Shown one piece after another: positions 54,497-63,215 of a stretch of 64,000 nucleotides of DNA (position 1 is the stretch's first letter; every line of letters starts with the position of its first letter). The position numbers were made by a program, and so were the translations under genes. The DNA lies in contig NZ_FQTQ01000063.1 of the NCBI RefSeq assembly GCF_900128525.1, positions 1-64,000 on the forward strand. Direction: 5' to 3'. The notes under the pieces were generated by a model, which saw nothing but the letters and a program-made list of their open reading frames with translations, searched no databases and was not told where the DNA came from. This DNA is from a methanotrophic endosymbiont of Bathymodiolus puteoserpentis (Logatchev) (GTDB lineage: Bacteria; Pseudomonadota; Gammaproteobacteria; Methylococcales; Methylomonadaceae).

Positions 54497-56095
54497 ATGA
54501 AGAATAACGTAAATATTCAGCGCCGCAAACTTTTAAAGCTTGCAGGTATTAGTGCAGCAGCATTAGCCACATTTCCTAGTCTACTTAATGCTAAAACAAT
54601 GCGAGTGGGACGGCATGCATCTCCTGATTTTAACCCAGATATAGAAATTAAACTGACAGGCAAAGTGAAGTACGTGCCGATTTTTAATGGTCCACAAACT
54701 CGTGTCTGGAAAGTTATAGGTGAAGTTTTAAAAGGGCCTGCAAAGACCATTACCAATGAAAAGAGCTATCTTGCTCCAACGATTCGTTTACATAAAGGTC
54801 AGAAAGTTCGTATCTACTTAAATAATGAATTACCTTCTGCGACAATATTACACTGGCATGGACTACATGTACCTTCTGAAATGGATGGTAATCCTATGTA
54901 TGCTATTGACCATGGTGAGACTTTTGTTTATGAATTTGAAATACTCAATAGAGCGGGAACTTATTGGTATCATGCCCATACCCATAGTTTAACAGCTAAA
55001 CATGTCTATTCAGGGCTTGCAGGTTTTTTTCTTGTCAGTGATAACGAAGAGCAATCGCTTAAATTACCAAGTGGTGAATTTGATGTACCTTTAGTTATTC
55101 AAGATCGTAATTTTGATCAACAAAATCAGCTTAAATATGCTGGCGGCATGATGATGAAGATGCATGGTTTTTTAGGCGATCAGATTTTGGTGAATGGTAC
55201 ACCGGATTTTGAATTACCTGTGGCAACACGTGCTTATCGAATGCGTTTACTAAATGGCTCTAACTCACGCATCTATAAATTAGCTTGGGATGATGGCACA
55301 CCAATAAAAGTTATCGCTACAGATGGTGGTTTATTAGAGCATGTTGAAACGCTTCCTTATTTAACACTAGCTCCTGCGGAGCGACGAGAAATCTGGGTTG
55401 ACTTTAGCCATAAAAAAGTTGGCACGGAATTGACCTTGCGTAGTTTAGAATTTTCTTCTAGTGGCATGGGAGGAGGCATGGGTATGATGGGTGGCGGTCG
55501 TCGTGGCGGCATGATGGGGGGAATGGGTGGCGGCGGAGCACATGCAGGAGAAGATTTTTCTGTACTTAAAGTGCGGGTTAGTAAGAAAGTATCCAGCCAT
55601 GATGTCTTACCGAAACGATTGAGCAAAATAACGCCTTTACGTTTAGCCGATGCTGAAAATCCTCATTCACCACGCCGTATCACTTTATCCATGCGTCATA
55701 TGTCTGCCTTGTTAAATGGTCGCTCTTATAAAATGAATGATATTAGGGCAGATGAAATTTTTCATGTCAATACTTTGCAATTAATGGAGTTTGACAATGG
55801 TTTTCATCACGGCATGGGTGGAATGGGTGGAATGGGAATGCCGCATCCTATGCATTTACATGGAGAACAATTTCAGGTGGTTAAACGGGAAGTTAGAAAT
55901 AAATCCGGTAAAGGGTACGCCTCAATTTCTGCAGGGTTTTTAGATAAAGGCTGGAAAGATACTGTATTAGTTATGCCGGGTGAAAAGGTAACTATCTTAA
56001 AGCCATTTAATGACTTTACTGGACCATTTATGTATCACTGCCATAATTTAGAGCATGAAGATATGGGGATGATGCGTGACTTATTAGTGAAGTAA
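54497..56095 (+). CDS. Tat-exported multicopper oxidase
   Basis: A 532-residue multicopper oxidase. A twin-arginine signal is present (RRKLLKLAGISAAALATFP). Copper-site motifs are HWHGLHVPSEMDGNPM, WYHAHTHS, HPMHLHGEQFQV and YHCHNLEHEDMGMM, giving the type 1 site and the trinuclear cluster. A Met/Gly-rich loop near residues 320-350 and a second one near 440 resemble CueO copper-binding inserts. It probably oxidises Cu(I) or another substrate in the periplasm. The HMA/TauE-SafE gene downstream supports a copper role. Confidence 0.88.
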   Translation: MKNNVNIQRRKLLKLAGISAAALATFPSLLNAKTMRVGRHASPDFNPDIEIKLTGKVKYVPIFNGPQTRVWKVIGEVLKGPAKTITNEKSYLAPTIRLHKGQKVRIYLNNELPSATILHWHGLHVPSEMDGNPMYAIDHGETFVYEFEILNRAGTYWYHAHTHSLTAKHVYSGLAGFFLVSDNEEQSLKLPSGEFDVPLVIQDRNFDQQNQLKYAGGMMMKMHGFLGDQILVNGTPDFELPVATRAYRMRLLNGSNSRIYKLAWDDGTPIKVIATDGGLLEHVETLPYLTLAPAERREIWVDFSHKKVGTELTLRSLEFSSSGMGGGMGMMGGGRRGGMMGGMGGGGAHAGEDFSVLKVRVSKKVSSHDVLPKRLSKITPLRLADAENPHSPRRITLSMRHMSALLNGRSYKMNDIRADEIFHVNTLQLMEFDNGFHHGMGGMGGMGMPHPMHLHGEQFQVVKREVRNKSGKGYASISAGFLDKGWKDTVLVMPGEKVTILKPFNDFTGPFMYHCHNLEHEDMGMMRDLLVK

Positions 56096-56183
56096 CCATA
56101 AAGTATTAGTTAATAATGTTTTGTCGATCGCCTATCTTTGATAAGCGCGATCAACATAGTCAATGCCAAATCAAGGAGTGAAT

Positions 56184-57227
56184 ATGTCAAAAAGCACACA
56201 GATTAATATTAAAGGGATGCACTGTAGTGGCTGTGAGTCAGTTATCGAAGATGCGTTAATGGAAGTTTCTGGTGTTATCGAGGTCAAGGCTGATTATTCA
56301 GCAGCCAAATGTTCTGTAGACTATGATGAGAGCAAGGTCAGCCTCGATGATATTTATCAAGTTATTGAAGGCAGTGGCTATCAAGTCGAGCTAACGCCAG
56401 ATGATAAAGGTTCATTTTTTGTAAAATTGAGTTTGTCCTTATTAGCTTTAGTCGCTATCGTTTTATTAATGGTTTTTTCGCGAAAATTATGGCATCAGTT
56501 TAGTGTGCCTGAGATTAGCTCGCAACTAAGCTATGGAATGATTTTTGTGGTTGGCTTAATTACCGGCTTACATTGTATTGGTATGTGTGGCAGTTTTGTC
56601 ATTAGTTATACTGTGAAAGATGCACAACAAGGTCAAGCACCTTATTTATCGCATATCTTATATGGTGTAGGTAAGACTTTATCTTATGCTATGTTTGGCG
56701 CGATATTTGGCTTTATAGGCTCCGTGATTAGCATTACTCCCTTTATTAGCGGTATGAGTATTTTATTGGCTGGTACATTTTTAATTTTATTCGGCCTGAA
56801 TATGCTAAATGTGTTTGCTGTGTTAAGGCGGATACGATTTAAACAGCCAGAAGCGATGACGCGCTATGCTATGAAAAAAAGGCGTAATGCACGTAGTCCT
56901 TTTTTTATTGGTTTTTTTTCCGGTTTTCTTTTAGGCTGTGGCCCCTTACAAGCAATGTATATTATGGCTGCTGGTAATGCTGACCCTATTGAAGGGGCTA
57001 AATTTCTAGCTTTATTTGGCTTAGGAACGTTACCTGCGTTATTGAGTTTTGGCATGGCAGCGCATTTGCTTTCTGAGAAAATGACACATCGTTTTTTACA
57101 AGCATCGGGCATTATCCTGATTGTTATGGGAACAATGATGCTCAATAAAGGCTTAATGAAAACTAAATCAGGTTATGATTTTCAGTCAATTAGCACGAGA
57201 CTAAGTCAAAAAATGATCAATGAATAA
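56184..57227 (+). CDS. HMA-domain/TauE-SafE-like copper membrane protein
   Basis: A 347-residue protein. Residues 5-70 are a heavy-metal-associated domain with the CxxC motif GMHCSGCESV. About seven membrane segments follow, with conserved cysteines in GLITGLHCIGMCGSF and LLGCGPLQAMY. This is the DsbD/SafE-like group used in copper handling and cytochrome oxidase maturation. The start is ATG 56184 with AAGGAG seven bases upstream; the earlier in-frame ATG at 56163 lacks a site. It follows the multicopper oxidase with an 88-base gap. Confidence 0.85.
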   Translation: MSKSTQINIKGMHCSGCESVIEDALMEVSGVIEVKADYSAAKCSVDYDESKVSLDDIYQVIEGSGYQVELTPDDKGSFFVKLSLSLLALVAIVLLMVFSRKLWHQFSVPEISSQLSYGMIFVVGLITGLHCIGMCGSFVISYTVKDAQQGQAPYLSHILYGVGKTLSYAMFGAIFGFIGSVISITPFISGMSILLAGTFLILFGLNMLNVFAVLRRIRFKQPEAMTRYAMKKRRNARSPFFIGFFSGFLLGCGPLQAMYIMAAGNADPIEGAKFLALFGLGTLPALLSFGMAAHLLSEKMTHRFLQASGIILIVMGTMMLNKGLMKTKSGYDFQSISTRLSQKMINE

Positions 57228-57281
57228 TTACACAATTCTGCGTATTTCTATGGTTAGCATTTTAATTTCTGGGAAACTTTT

Positions 57282-57288
57282 GTTAGGT
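57282..57288 (+). promoter_or_regulatory. Cassette insertion point, R'-type core GTTAGGT
   Basis: GTTAGGT fits the GTTRRRY core site and lies five bases before the cassette gene's ATG. It is the perfect complement of the cassette's own R'' site ACCTAAC at 57964, exactly as required for a circular integron cassette. Confidence 0.75.
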
Positions 57289-57292
57289 TTTT

Positions 57293-57976
57293 ATGGCTAA
57301 AAAAACTTCAAACCAAGAACGTGTGTTTCGGGCATTAGAATTTATAAATCTTGGCTATAAAGACTATATTGGTGCAAGAACTTTGTTGTTAAATAAACTT
57401 CCTTTACAAGGTGCAACTCTTGGTAGTTCAGCTGTTGAAAAATATATTAAAGCTCTTTTAGCTGTTCGTGGTGAAAATACTCAAGGACATTTAAAAAAAG
57501 CACATATTTCTTCACTGAAAAATTATATTCCTGATTTAACAAAAAAACTAAATTCTGAGTTTTTAGATTTTTTAAGGAAGTGTTATTCATTACGATATAC
57601 AGATGGCTTACCACAAAATTTCAATATTTCTGTATATGCAAGAGAAACTTTAGCTGAGTTAGATTACACTATATTTAATATGGAGTTTCAGCTGAATTTT
57701 CAGCACGCCGAAGGGCATGAAATTTATTCTATGTATCGTAGTGCATATAAAGCAGGGGATACAAGGTTGTTTTCAGATAATTATTTGCTATTAAAGCAAG
57801 ATAAACAGATGTTTTTATCAAATCCAGATGTAGCATATGGAATGAGAAATAGACCAAATAAAGGAATACTGGAAGTGGAATTTAAAGTATTTGAAAGTAT
57901 TAAGGATGGTAAGTTTTGTCGTGAAGCCGTAGTACCTGTACAAACAGAGCAACATGAGAATAAACCTAACGAATAA
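57293..57976 (+). CDS. HEPN-like protein carried by an integron cassette
   Basis: A 227-residue protein. Residues 10-130 have the HEPN helical pattern: YIGARTLLLNKLPLQGATLG, then SSAVEKYIKALLAVRGE, and FLRKCYSLRYTDG. The R-x4-6-H toxin motif is not evident. The C-terminal ~90 residues are strand-rich and unplaced. It is the only gene in a typical cassette and its last codons (K-P-N-E-stop) run into the attC site. No nucleotidyltransferase antitoxin is next to it. The function is unknown; defence or toxin roles are only suggestions from the HEPN fold. Confidence 0.65.
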   Translation: MAKKTSNQERVFRALEFINLGYKDYIGARTLLLNKLPLQGATLGSSAVEKYIKALLAVRGENTQGHLKKAHISSLKNYIPDLTKKLNSEFLDFLRKCYSLRYTDGLPQNFNISVYARETLAELDYTIFNMEFQLNFQHAEGHEIYSMYRSAYKAGDTRLFSDNYLLLKQDKQMFLSNPDVAYGMRNRPNKGILEVEFKVFESIKDGKFCREAVVPVQTEQHENKPNE

Positions 57977-58026
57977 GGTTAGATTGTGATCGCGAAGCGA
58001 GCCACAATCTGAACCGTTTGTTGGAC
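57964..58026 (+). repeat. attC recombination site of cassette 1
   Basis: A 63-bp site: R'' ACCTAAC (57964-57970), R' GTTGGAC (58020-58026). The inner arms GGTTAGATTGTG and CACAATCTGAACC pair with one unpaired C, the extrahelical base typical of attC. The central TCGC-GAA-GCGA makes a small hairpin. Length and structure match known attC sites (57 to about 140 bp). Confidence 0.85.
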
Positions 58027-58297
58027 AAGCCCGGTTTACCCTTTGAGATGAATTCCGCTATTGCAAATAGCTTTTTGCTGAACAGCCCGAATAATGCATT
58101 GAGCTTCTATTTTTTAACCCTTTTACCGAAAACGGATGGATTTTCATTGCGATCATCCATAAAGCCCCTTTTTTTACTCATTTTCACCTATTATCCCTGT
58201 TTTTAGAGCAGACAATTGCCTTGGCTCAAGATAGGCCACTTTTCCCCTTTACCGGTGAGTGATTGAAGATTACATAATCAATAAATGCCTCCAGTGC
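58027..58297. other. Non-coding end of the mobile cassette
   Basis: About 270 bases between attC 1 and the end of the transposase gene. It should include the 3' terminus (origin end) of the IS91-like element, which I cannot fix without alignment. GAAC and CAAG tetranucleotides, the known IS91 target types, occur at 58011 and 58025. Confidence 0.4.
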
Positions 58298-59398
58298 TTA
58301 AGTCGGCACCAAGACTTGTCCGTTCATTTTTACCCTGAATACTTCGGCAATGGGAATCCGAGTTCGGCCCACCTGCATCTTTCCACCACAGCAAGTACAG
58401 GTCATCTGGGGACGCTGTCGCAGGCCTATTTTTTCCAGCATCTTTTTGGGGGTCAGTTTACCTAAGGTAAGTAGAATGTTGATCATTTTCTTGCTATTAG
58501 GGTGCAAAAAGCCATAGTTTCTGGCACGGCGAAATCCCGTTGGCAGAACATGCTGTAATACCCGCCATAAGAATTTTGCGCCTGTTTCTGTTCGGGTTTC
58601 CCAACGCTTGGTCTCACTGTTCTGATAGCGGAAGGTGACCTTGCCATCCTGGACAGACAGAATATCCTGCTCGCGGATGACACCACGATAAAGATAGCGC
58701 CCCAGATAGACCAGCGCTTTGCCGCCTGAACCGACTTTTTTACAATTAACAATCCATTTTTGGGGCACGGATTGAGGCAAAACTAAGTTTTCCTTGGCCA
58801 GTTTTGACAATAGTTTACCGCGAAAAACTTTGGCGAGCGCTTTATGGTTAAACAAATATTTCCCGTGTTTGGTACGCACAAGCTTATTGAGCTTATCAAC
58901 CGCAATAGCAGGCATGACGGTATGGATATGCGGGTGATAGTCCAGATTCCTAGCATGGGTATGTAAAACGGCAATCAACCCCGGATCTCCCCTTAATTTT
59001 TTGTCATTGCGACTGAAGGATTGCAAGGTCTCCCAAACACAGTCAAACATGAATTGATAAACACGTTTCTGGTGGTTTTTAGCCAAAGGCCTCAGCTGTG
59101 CAGGTAAGGTAAACGTGATCATAAAGTAGTCGCCCGCCACCTGTTTCTTCAGCTGATTCTCAATCCACAACTGAGATTCATGATGTTGGCAATGCGGACA
59201 GTTGCGATGACCGCAGGAATGCGGAACAAAAGATTGATGGTCACAGTCGATACAGCTGACCTGCATAACAGGGCTGAATTTTGTTCGGCAGATTTTAAGC
59301 GCATTCAACGCTTTTCGCTGAACTGGCAGAACCTGCCCTTGATAGCTGTTAAGGAAATCCGCCTCAAACTGATCAATGATAGAGGAAAGTAAAATCAT
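58298..59398 (-). CDS. IS91-family HUH transposase
   Basis: A 366-residue rolling-circle transposase. The N-terminal zinc-binding region is [19 protein letters not shown] with PHCQHH. The HUH motif is in [13 protein letters not shown] (near residue 160). The catalytic tyrosines lie in [12 protein letters not shown] (near residue 240). A C-terminal CTCCGGKM zinc pair is also present. The gene is complete and its ATG overlaps the end of the recombinase frame by four bases (ATGA). It is slightly shorter than IS91 TnpA but has the same layout. Confidence 0.9.
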   Translation of the reverse strand: MILLSSIIDQFEADFLNSYQGQVLPVQRKALNALKICRTKFSPVMQVSCIDCDHQSFVPHSCGHRNCPHCQHHESQLWIENQLKKQVAGDYFMITFTLPAQLRPLAKNHQKRVYQFMFDCVWETLQSFSRNDKKLRGDPGLIAVLHTHARNLDYHPHIHTVMPAIAVDKLNKLVRTKHGKYLFNHKALAKVFRGKLLSKLAKENLVLPQSVPQKWIVNCKKVGSGGKALVYLGRYLYRGVIREQDILSVQDGKVTFRYQNSETKRWETRTETGAKFLWRVLQHVLPTGFRRARNYGFLHPNSKKMINILLTLGKLTPKKMLEKIGLRQRPQMTCTCCGGKMQVGRTRIPIAEVFRVKMNGQVLVPT

Positions 59399-60302
59399 CT
59401 AATCGCCCCCCACGACACGTTAAAACCACCGATCAGCTGATTGATACGCTGTTCAGAATGATCGCAGCTCACATCGGTCAGATGCGCATAGCGTGCCGTT
59501 GTCAACAGAGAACTATGCCCCAAGAACTGCTGGAGTTCCAGTAATCCAACGCCGGATTCTAAAAGATGTGTGGCATAGCTGTGACGTAGCGAGTGACAGG
59601 AAATCTTTTTTTTAGTCCCATTTCCTTAGTCACAAGTCCAATTGTCTTCTGCACACCTCCACGATCAAGCGGTGATTCAGCCAGATGCGCACCTTTTAGC
59701 CCCCGCGTCCGATTGGGGAACATCAATATGGGGTGCCGATGCAGCGCCCAAAATTGACGTAGCACCTGCAAGGTAGCGAGGGGCAAAGGGACAAGACGAT
59801 CCTTGTTGCCTTTTGCATTGCGGATATGCACCCGCATTCGCGTGGCATCAATATCCCCTACCTTCAGGTTTAAGCCCTCGCCCAGACGCAAGCCCATACT
59901 GTAAACCGTAAAATAGAATACGCGGTAGCTTAACTGACGTGTCGACATAAACAGCTGCTGTGCCTCTGCAACCGTCACGATATCGGGAATACGCGTACAG
60001 CGTGGTGGTTTTATCATCGGAATATCGACCCAAGGCTTAGCAAGGACATGAGTGTAGAAAAACTTCAATCCATAGAGGTCTAGCTTAACGGCACTCCAGG
60101 AAAGGCGGCCAAGCAGATCATGAAAGTAATCCAGCAGCTGATCTTGAGACAGATTATCCAGATGCCCGTTAAAATAGGTTGCAATACGACGAATAGCCCG
60201 TGAATACGCCTCAATCGTTTTAGGTTGTAAGCCCTGAAGTTTTAAATGCTTGCAGTGGAGAGAATAATAATGGTTGTATTTTGATTCAAGAGATGGTTTC
60301 AT
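59395..60302 (-). pseudogene. Tyrosine recombinase, split by a frameshift in an A8 run
   Basis: A phage-integrase-type recombinase. The first frame (60302 down to about 59559, 247 codons) holds the SAM-like N-domain and the catalytic Arg in MGLRLGEGLNL. After the run of eight A residues (minus strand, near 59608-59615) the frame is wrong and stops at 59559. One more A restores a frame with [25 protein letters not shown] and the tyrosine in ARYAHL, ending at 59395 (about 302 residues). It is therefore either a pseudogene or made by slippage on the A-run. It overlaps the transposase start. Confidence 0.8.
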
Positions 60303-60308
60303 AACGAC

Positions 60309-60377
60309 GTAACCTCATTGTTAGTTTAATGAGCTTGCAGGTTACCTTCCTATGCGAATAGAAGGAAGTGAGGTTAC
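60309..60377. repeat. Cluster of GTAACCTC repeats upstream of the recombinase gene
   Basis: GTAACCTC (60309-60316) and its exact inverse GAGGTTAC (60370-60377) flank a third copy, AGGTTACC (60339-60346), just upstream of the recombinase start. Such repeats suit recombinase-binding sites or the 5' terminus of the IS91-like element. Confidence 0.5.
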
Positions 60378-60425
60378 AACTTTAATTACCGGCGTGGTGG
60401 TTCTTTTCTCCGCGTTAGCGGCTTC

Positions 60426-60482
60426 GTCCAACAAGGCAAATCCAGCGGATAGTTTAAAGGGGCGATGATTTGGTCGTTAGAA
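60426..60482 (+). repeat. Probable attC site of cassette 2
   Basis: A 57-bp site: R'' GTCCAAC (60426-60432) and GTTAGAA (60476-60482). Inner boxes CAAATC (60437-60442) and GATTTG (60467-60472) pair, with unequal spacers, as in attC. R'' is the exact complement of GTTGGAC at 58020. The final core departs from GTTRRRY at its last base, but only the G comes from the cassette. Confidence 0.65.
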
Positions 60483-60496
60483 TCTTTTGCCATTTT

Positions 60497-60538
60497 AAAA
60501 GCATAAGTCACGATAAGTTTCGGGGCTTATGCTTTTTT
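60497..60538. terminator. Intrinsic terminator between cassette 2 and the HDOD gene
   Basis: Perfect 11-bp stem AAAAGCATAAG (60497-60507) and CTTATGCTTTT (60526-60536), with T/A tails on both strands, so it can work in either direction and ends the minus-strand HDOD gene. Confidence 0.75.
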
Positions 60539-60556
60539 ATACTGAGATTGCTAACT

Positions 60557-61411
60557 TTATCCGTGATAAAAAACTTTAAAAATTTGTTCAAATTTTTCAT
60601 GTGTTGTATCAAGGATCATACTTATTTCATCAATCGACATACCTAGGTTGTTTTGCCCTAAGTTACTCCAGTCTAAGTCTATTCGGCTATAAGTGTCTGC
60701 GACACGAATGATAGAGGCTAGCTTATGGTAAATACCTGTATTATCTGGATATGCGTGTAATCTTATAGAATCCGTAATTAGGTCTGGAAGGTTCCATAGT
60801 TTGGTCAGTGCCGCCCCCGTTTGAAAGTGGTCGAAGCCAATTAAGCTTTTTTCAATATCTATCTCAGTGAGGGCTGATTGTTGTCCCTCTTGTGCCTGAA
60901 ACGCTAAAAAAGACTTTCTTGCTAGCTCAGGAATACGTAGAAGAAACACCAATTGACCAATGTTATGCACGAGTCCACAAAGAAAAGCGGAGTCAGAGAA
61001 TTCATTACTCAAGTGCTTGTCCAGCTCTTGAGCGATAAGTGCGCAGCGTAAGCTTCGTGCCCAGAAATCATGCATATTTATCATGTCTCCTGGCAAATTA
61101 GAGAATTTATCTATAATCACAGTACTAAGAACGATACTACGTAGTTCTTTAATGCCAATCATAGTTATTGCTCTGCTAATTGAAGTGATTTGTGCAGGAA
61201 ACCCATAAAATGCACTGTTCACTATCTTAAGCAGTTTTAGCGATAAGGCTGCATCTTGTTCAATAATAAAAGCTGCATCCGCTAATGACTTATTAGGGTC
61301 TTCAGATACTTTTTGTAGTTCAAAGTAAATGTTAGGAGGTGAGGCTAGTTGTACGTCACCTTGTAATAAGTCGGCAATGGTTAAGCCGCTATGTAGTAAA
61401 GTGCTAGGCAT
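60557..61411 (-). CDS. HDOD domain protein (paralogue of the one at 13971)
   Basis: A 284-residue HDOD protein. Motifs DAALSLKLLKIVNSAFYGF, SRAITMIGIKELRSIVLST and FLCGLVHNIGQLVF match the other HDOD protein in the window almost segment by segment, so the two are paralogues. It has no other domain. The start is ATG 61411. It stands upstream of the RIO kinase gene in map order and is read in the same direction. Confidence 0.85.
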   Translation of the reverse strand: MPSTLLHSGLTIADLLQGDVQLASPPNIYFELQKVSEDPNKSLADAAFIIEQDAALSLKLLKIVNSAFYGFPAQITSISRAITMIGIKELRSIVLSTVIIDKFSNLPGDMINMHDFWARSLRCALIAQELDKHLSNEFSDSAFLCGLVHNIGQLVFLLRIPELARKSFLAFQAQEGQQSALTEIDIEKSLIGFDHFQTGAALTKLWNLPDLITDSIRLHAYPDNTGIYHKLASIIRVADTYSRIDLDWSNLGQNNLGMSIDEISMILDTTHEKFEQIFKVFYHG

Positions 61412-61507
61412 AGGTTATTAATCAATTAAGGGGCAGAAGACAACTTAGTATAAGGTGAATTTTTCTGTATGGATGAGGCAACTGTCATTTATTTTGTATA
61501 AATAGTG

Positions 61508-62356
61508 CTAATTATTTTGTTCATATTTACGTCTAATGGCCTCATCTCGGGCATCATCGATTTCACGCATAATACTTTTGACATTAGCTTTTTTATTGCT
61601 TGTTTGAAAAATTCCCGTCAACTTTGTATCAGGGCTTAGCTTGCCAGTTTGATAAATTTTCCAGATTTCTTTGGCATATTGAGTGTTTAATAGCTCTGGG
61701 GCAAATCGACCAAAATAGCTTGCTAGATTATTAACATCTCGTTCTAGCATTTTAGCGGCATTATTATTCGCAGCAGCATCAACAGCTTGAGGTAAATCAA
61801 TAATAACGGGGCCGAGTTCATCAATTAATATATTGAATTCAGATAAATCACCGTGAACGAGCCCAGCACATAGCATTCTGACCACTTCGGTTATTAATAA
61901 GCCATGATATTCAAGTGCTTGTTCTTGATTCAAAACAAGATCATTCAGTCTAGGCGCGGCAGCTCCATGTCCATCGGTCACAAGCTCCATAAGTAATACG
62001 CCTTCGACAAAGTTATAAGGCTGCGGTACGCGTACGCCAGCTGCTGCAAGTCTATATAAAGCATCTACTTCGGCATTTTGCCAAACTTCTTCTTGTTGTT
62101 TACGCCCAAACTGGGATTTTTTTTGCATTGCACGTGCTTGTCGGCTATTGCGTACCTTGCGGCCTTCTTGATACAAAGCTTGCTTATGAAAACCGCGTTT
62201 ATTGGCGGCTTTATATACTTTGGCGCAGCGAATTTCACCTTCAGAAAGCACCACATAAACAGCTGCTTCTTTGCCGCTTTTTAGTGGGTGAATGACTTCC
62301 TCAATAAAGCCATCGGCTATCAGTGACTCAAGACTTTTTGGGGGTTTCATTGCCAT
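61508..62356 (-). CDS. RIO1-type serine protein kinase
   Basis: A 282-residue RIO kinase. The ATP lysine is in CAKVYKAANKRGFHK (RIO flexible loop after it), the catalytic loop is LVHGDLSEFNILID (near residue 172) and the metal motif is VIIDLPQAVD. Bacterial RIO kinases of this type are known in pseudomonads (PA4780 type). Substrates are unknown. The gene is complete and its C-terminal basic tail (DEAIRRKYEQNN) is typical. Confidence 0.88.
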   Translation of the reverse strand: MAMKPPKSLESLIADGFIEEVIHPLKSGKEAAVYVVLSEGEIRCAKVYKAANKRGFHKQALYQEGRKVRNSRQARAMQKKSQFGRKQQEEVWQNAEVDALYRLAAAGVRVPQPYNFVEGVLLMELVTDGHGAAAPRLNDLVLNQEQALEYHGLLITEVVRMLCAGLVHGDLSEFNILIDELGPVIIDLPQAVDAAANNNAAKMLERDVNNLASYFGRFAPELLNTQYAKEIWKIYQTGKLSPDTKLTGIFQTSNKKANVKSIMREIDDARDEAIRRKYEQNN

Positions 62357-62590
62357 TTTTTATTACCTATCTTAAAAATTTGGAGGTAGAGCTTTTAGTT
62401 TACTCGCTTCAGTCAAGAAAAAACAAATCATAGAGAGTATAAAGAAATGACGTTTAGATATTTCTTTTCCATATCTAAATTATTTATCTTTATGGGGCAT
62501 TCCCTAGCTCTTTTATCAAGAGTTTTCTTTTCTACAGGAGGTTTCTGTTAGAGCGTGCAGAGAAATGAGGATATATAGTATTGAGCTATA

Positions 62591-63160
62591 TTACGACGCA
62601 CGCGACATATATTTCCCCGTCGTCGTATTGATTTTTATAATTTCACCAGTTTCTAGATACTCAGGTACTTGAACTTCCAATCCTGTAGGTAAAATTGCAA
62701 CTTTAGTTCTTGCGGTTGCTGAGGAGCCTTTAATACCAGGCGCTGTTTCTATGATTTCTAAATCAACAGAAGCTGGAAGTTCAATACCTAGAATATTATC
62801 CTCCATAATAAGAGCAGTAATCCCCTCTAAGCCTTCAGTAATATATTCTTTTTGGCCTTCAAGGTCATCATCATTTAAGTTGTACTGGCTGTAATCATTC
62901 ATATTCATAAACACATAGCTTTCGCCATCATTGTAAGAATATTGCACCTTTACTTGAATACAGTCTGCTTCTTTTAGAAAATCGTCTCCCTTGTAGACTT
63001 CGTCTAATTTTTGGCCAGTTTTTAAATTGGTATAACGTACTTTGTAGGCTGTTCCTGCTCCACGTGAAGAAGGGCTACGGGCTTCAAGTTGTTTTATGGC
63101 ATGAGGGACATCATTAATATCAATGATCATTCCGCGTTTTAAGTCTGTCGCTTTAGGCAT
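62591..63160 (-). CDS. efpL: Elongation factor P-like protein EfpL (YeiP)
   Basis: A 189-residue EF-P paralogue that relieves ribosome stalling at proline stretches. The loop reads ARSPSSRGAGTAYKVRY, with Arg at the tip as in EfpL/YeiP, rather than the modified Lys of EF-P. The KOW/OB domains end in VDLEIIETAPGIKGSSATARTK, then GLEVQVPEYLETGE. It lies 55 bases downstream of proS in the same direction. Confidence 0.88.
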   Translation of the reverse strand: MPKATDLKRGMIIDINDVPHAIKQLEARSPSSRGAGTAYKVRYTNLKTGQKLDEVYKGDDFLKEADCIQVKVQYSYNDGESYVFMNMNDYSQYNLNDDDLEGQKEYITEGLEGITALIMEDNILGIELPASVDLEIIETAPGIKGSSATARTKVAILPTGLEVQVPEYLETGEIIKINTTTGKYMSRAS

Positions 63161-63215
63161 GGTTATTCCTGGTTATGTAAAATGCCGATTTTGTCACCGG
63201 CATCTCATGTGGTAT

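Larger units (their letters stand above)
58021..60476. mobile_element. Cassette 2: IS91-like element with tyrosine recombinase between two attC sites
   Basis: A 2.46-kb unit bounded by the two attC sites. Its first bases (TTGGAC) complement its R'' GTCCAAC at 60426, as expected of a cassette. It carries two overlapping minus-strand genes, an HUH transposase of IS91 type and a frameshifted tyrosine recombinase. The two ends also show an imperfect inverted repeat (TTGTTGGAC then AAGCC, with one extra base on one side), so a transposon with its own ends is a second reading. Confidence 0.65.

Noticed and set aside
57293-57976. HEPN toxin of a HEPN-MNT toxin-antitoxin pair
   Set aside because: No nucleotidyltransferase gene adjoins it and the R-x4-6-H motif is not seen, so I keep only HEPN-like.
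58018-58206. Plus-strand 62-codon ORF at the start of cassette 2
   Set aside because: It starts at a TTG inside the attC core, has no ribosome-binding site, and lies in the expected non-coding end of the IS91-like element.
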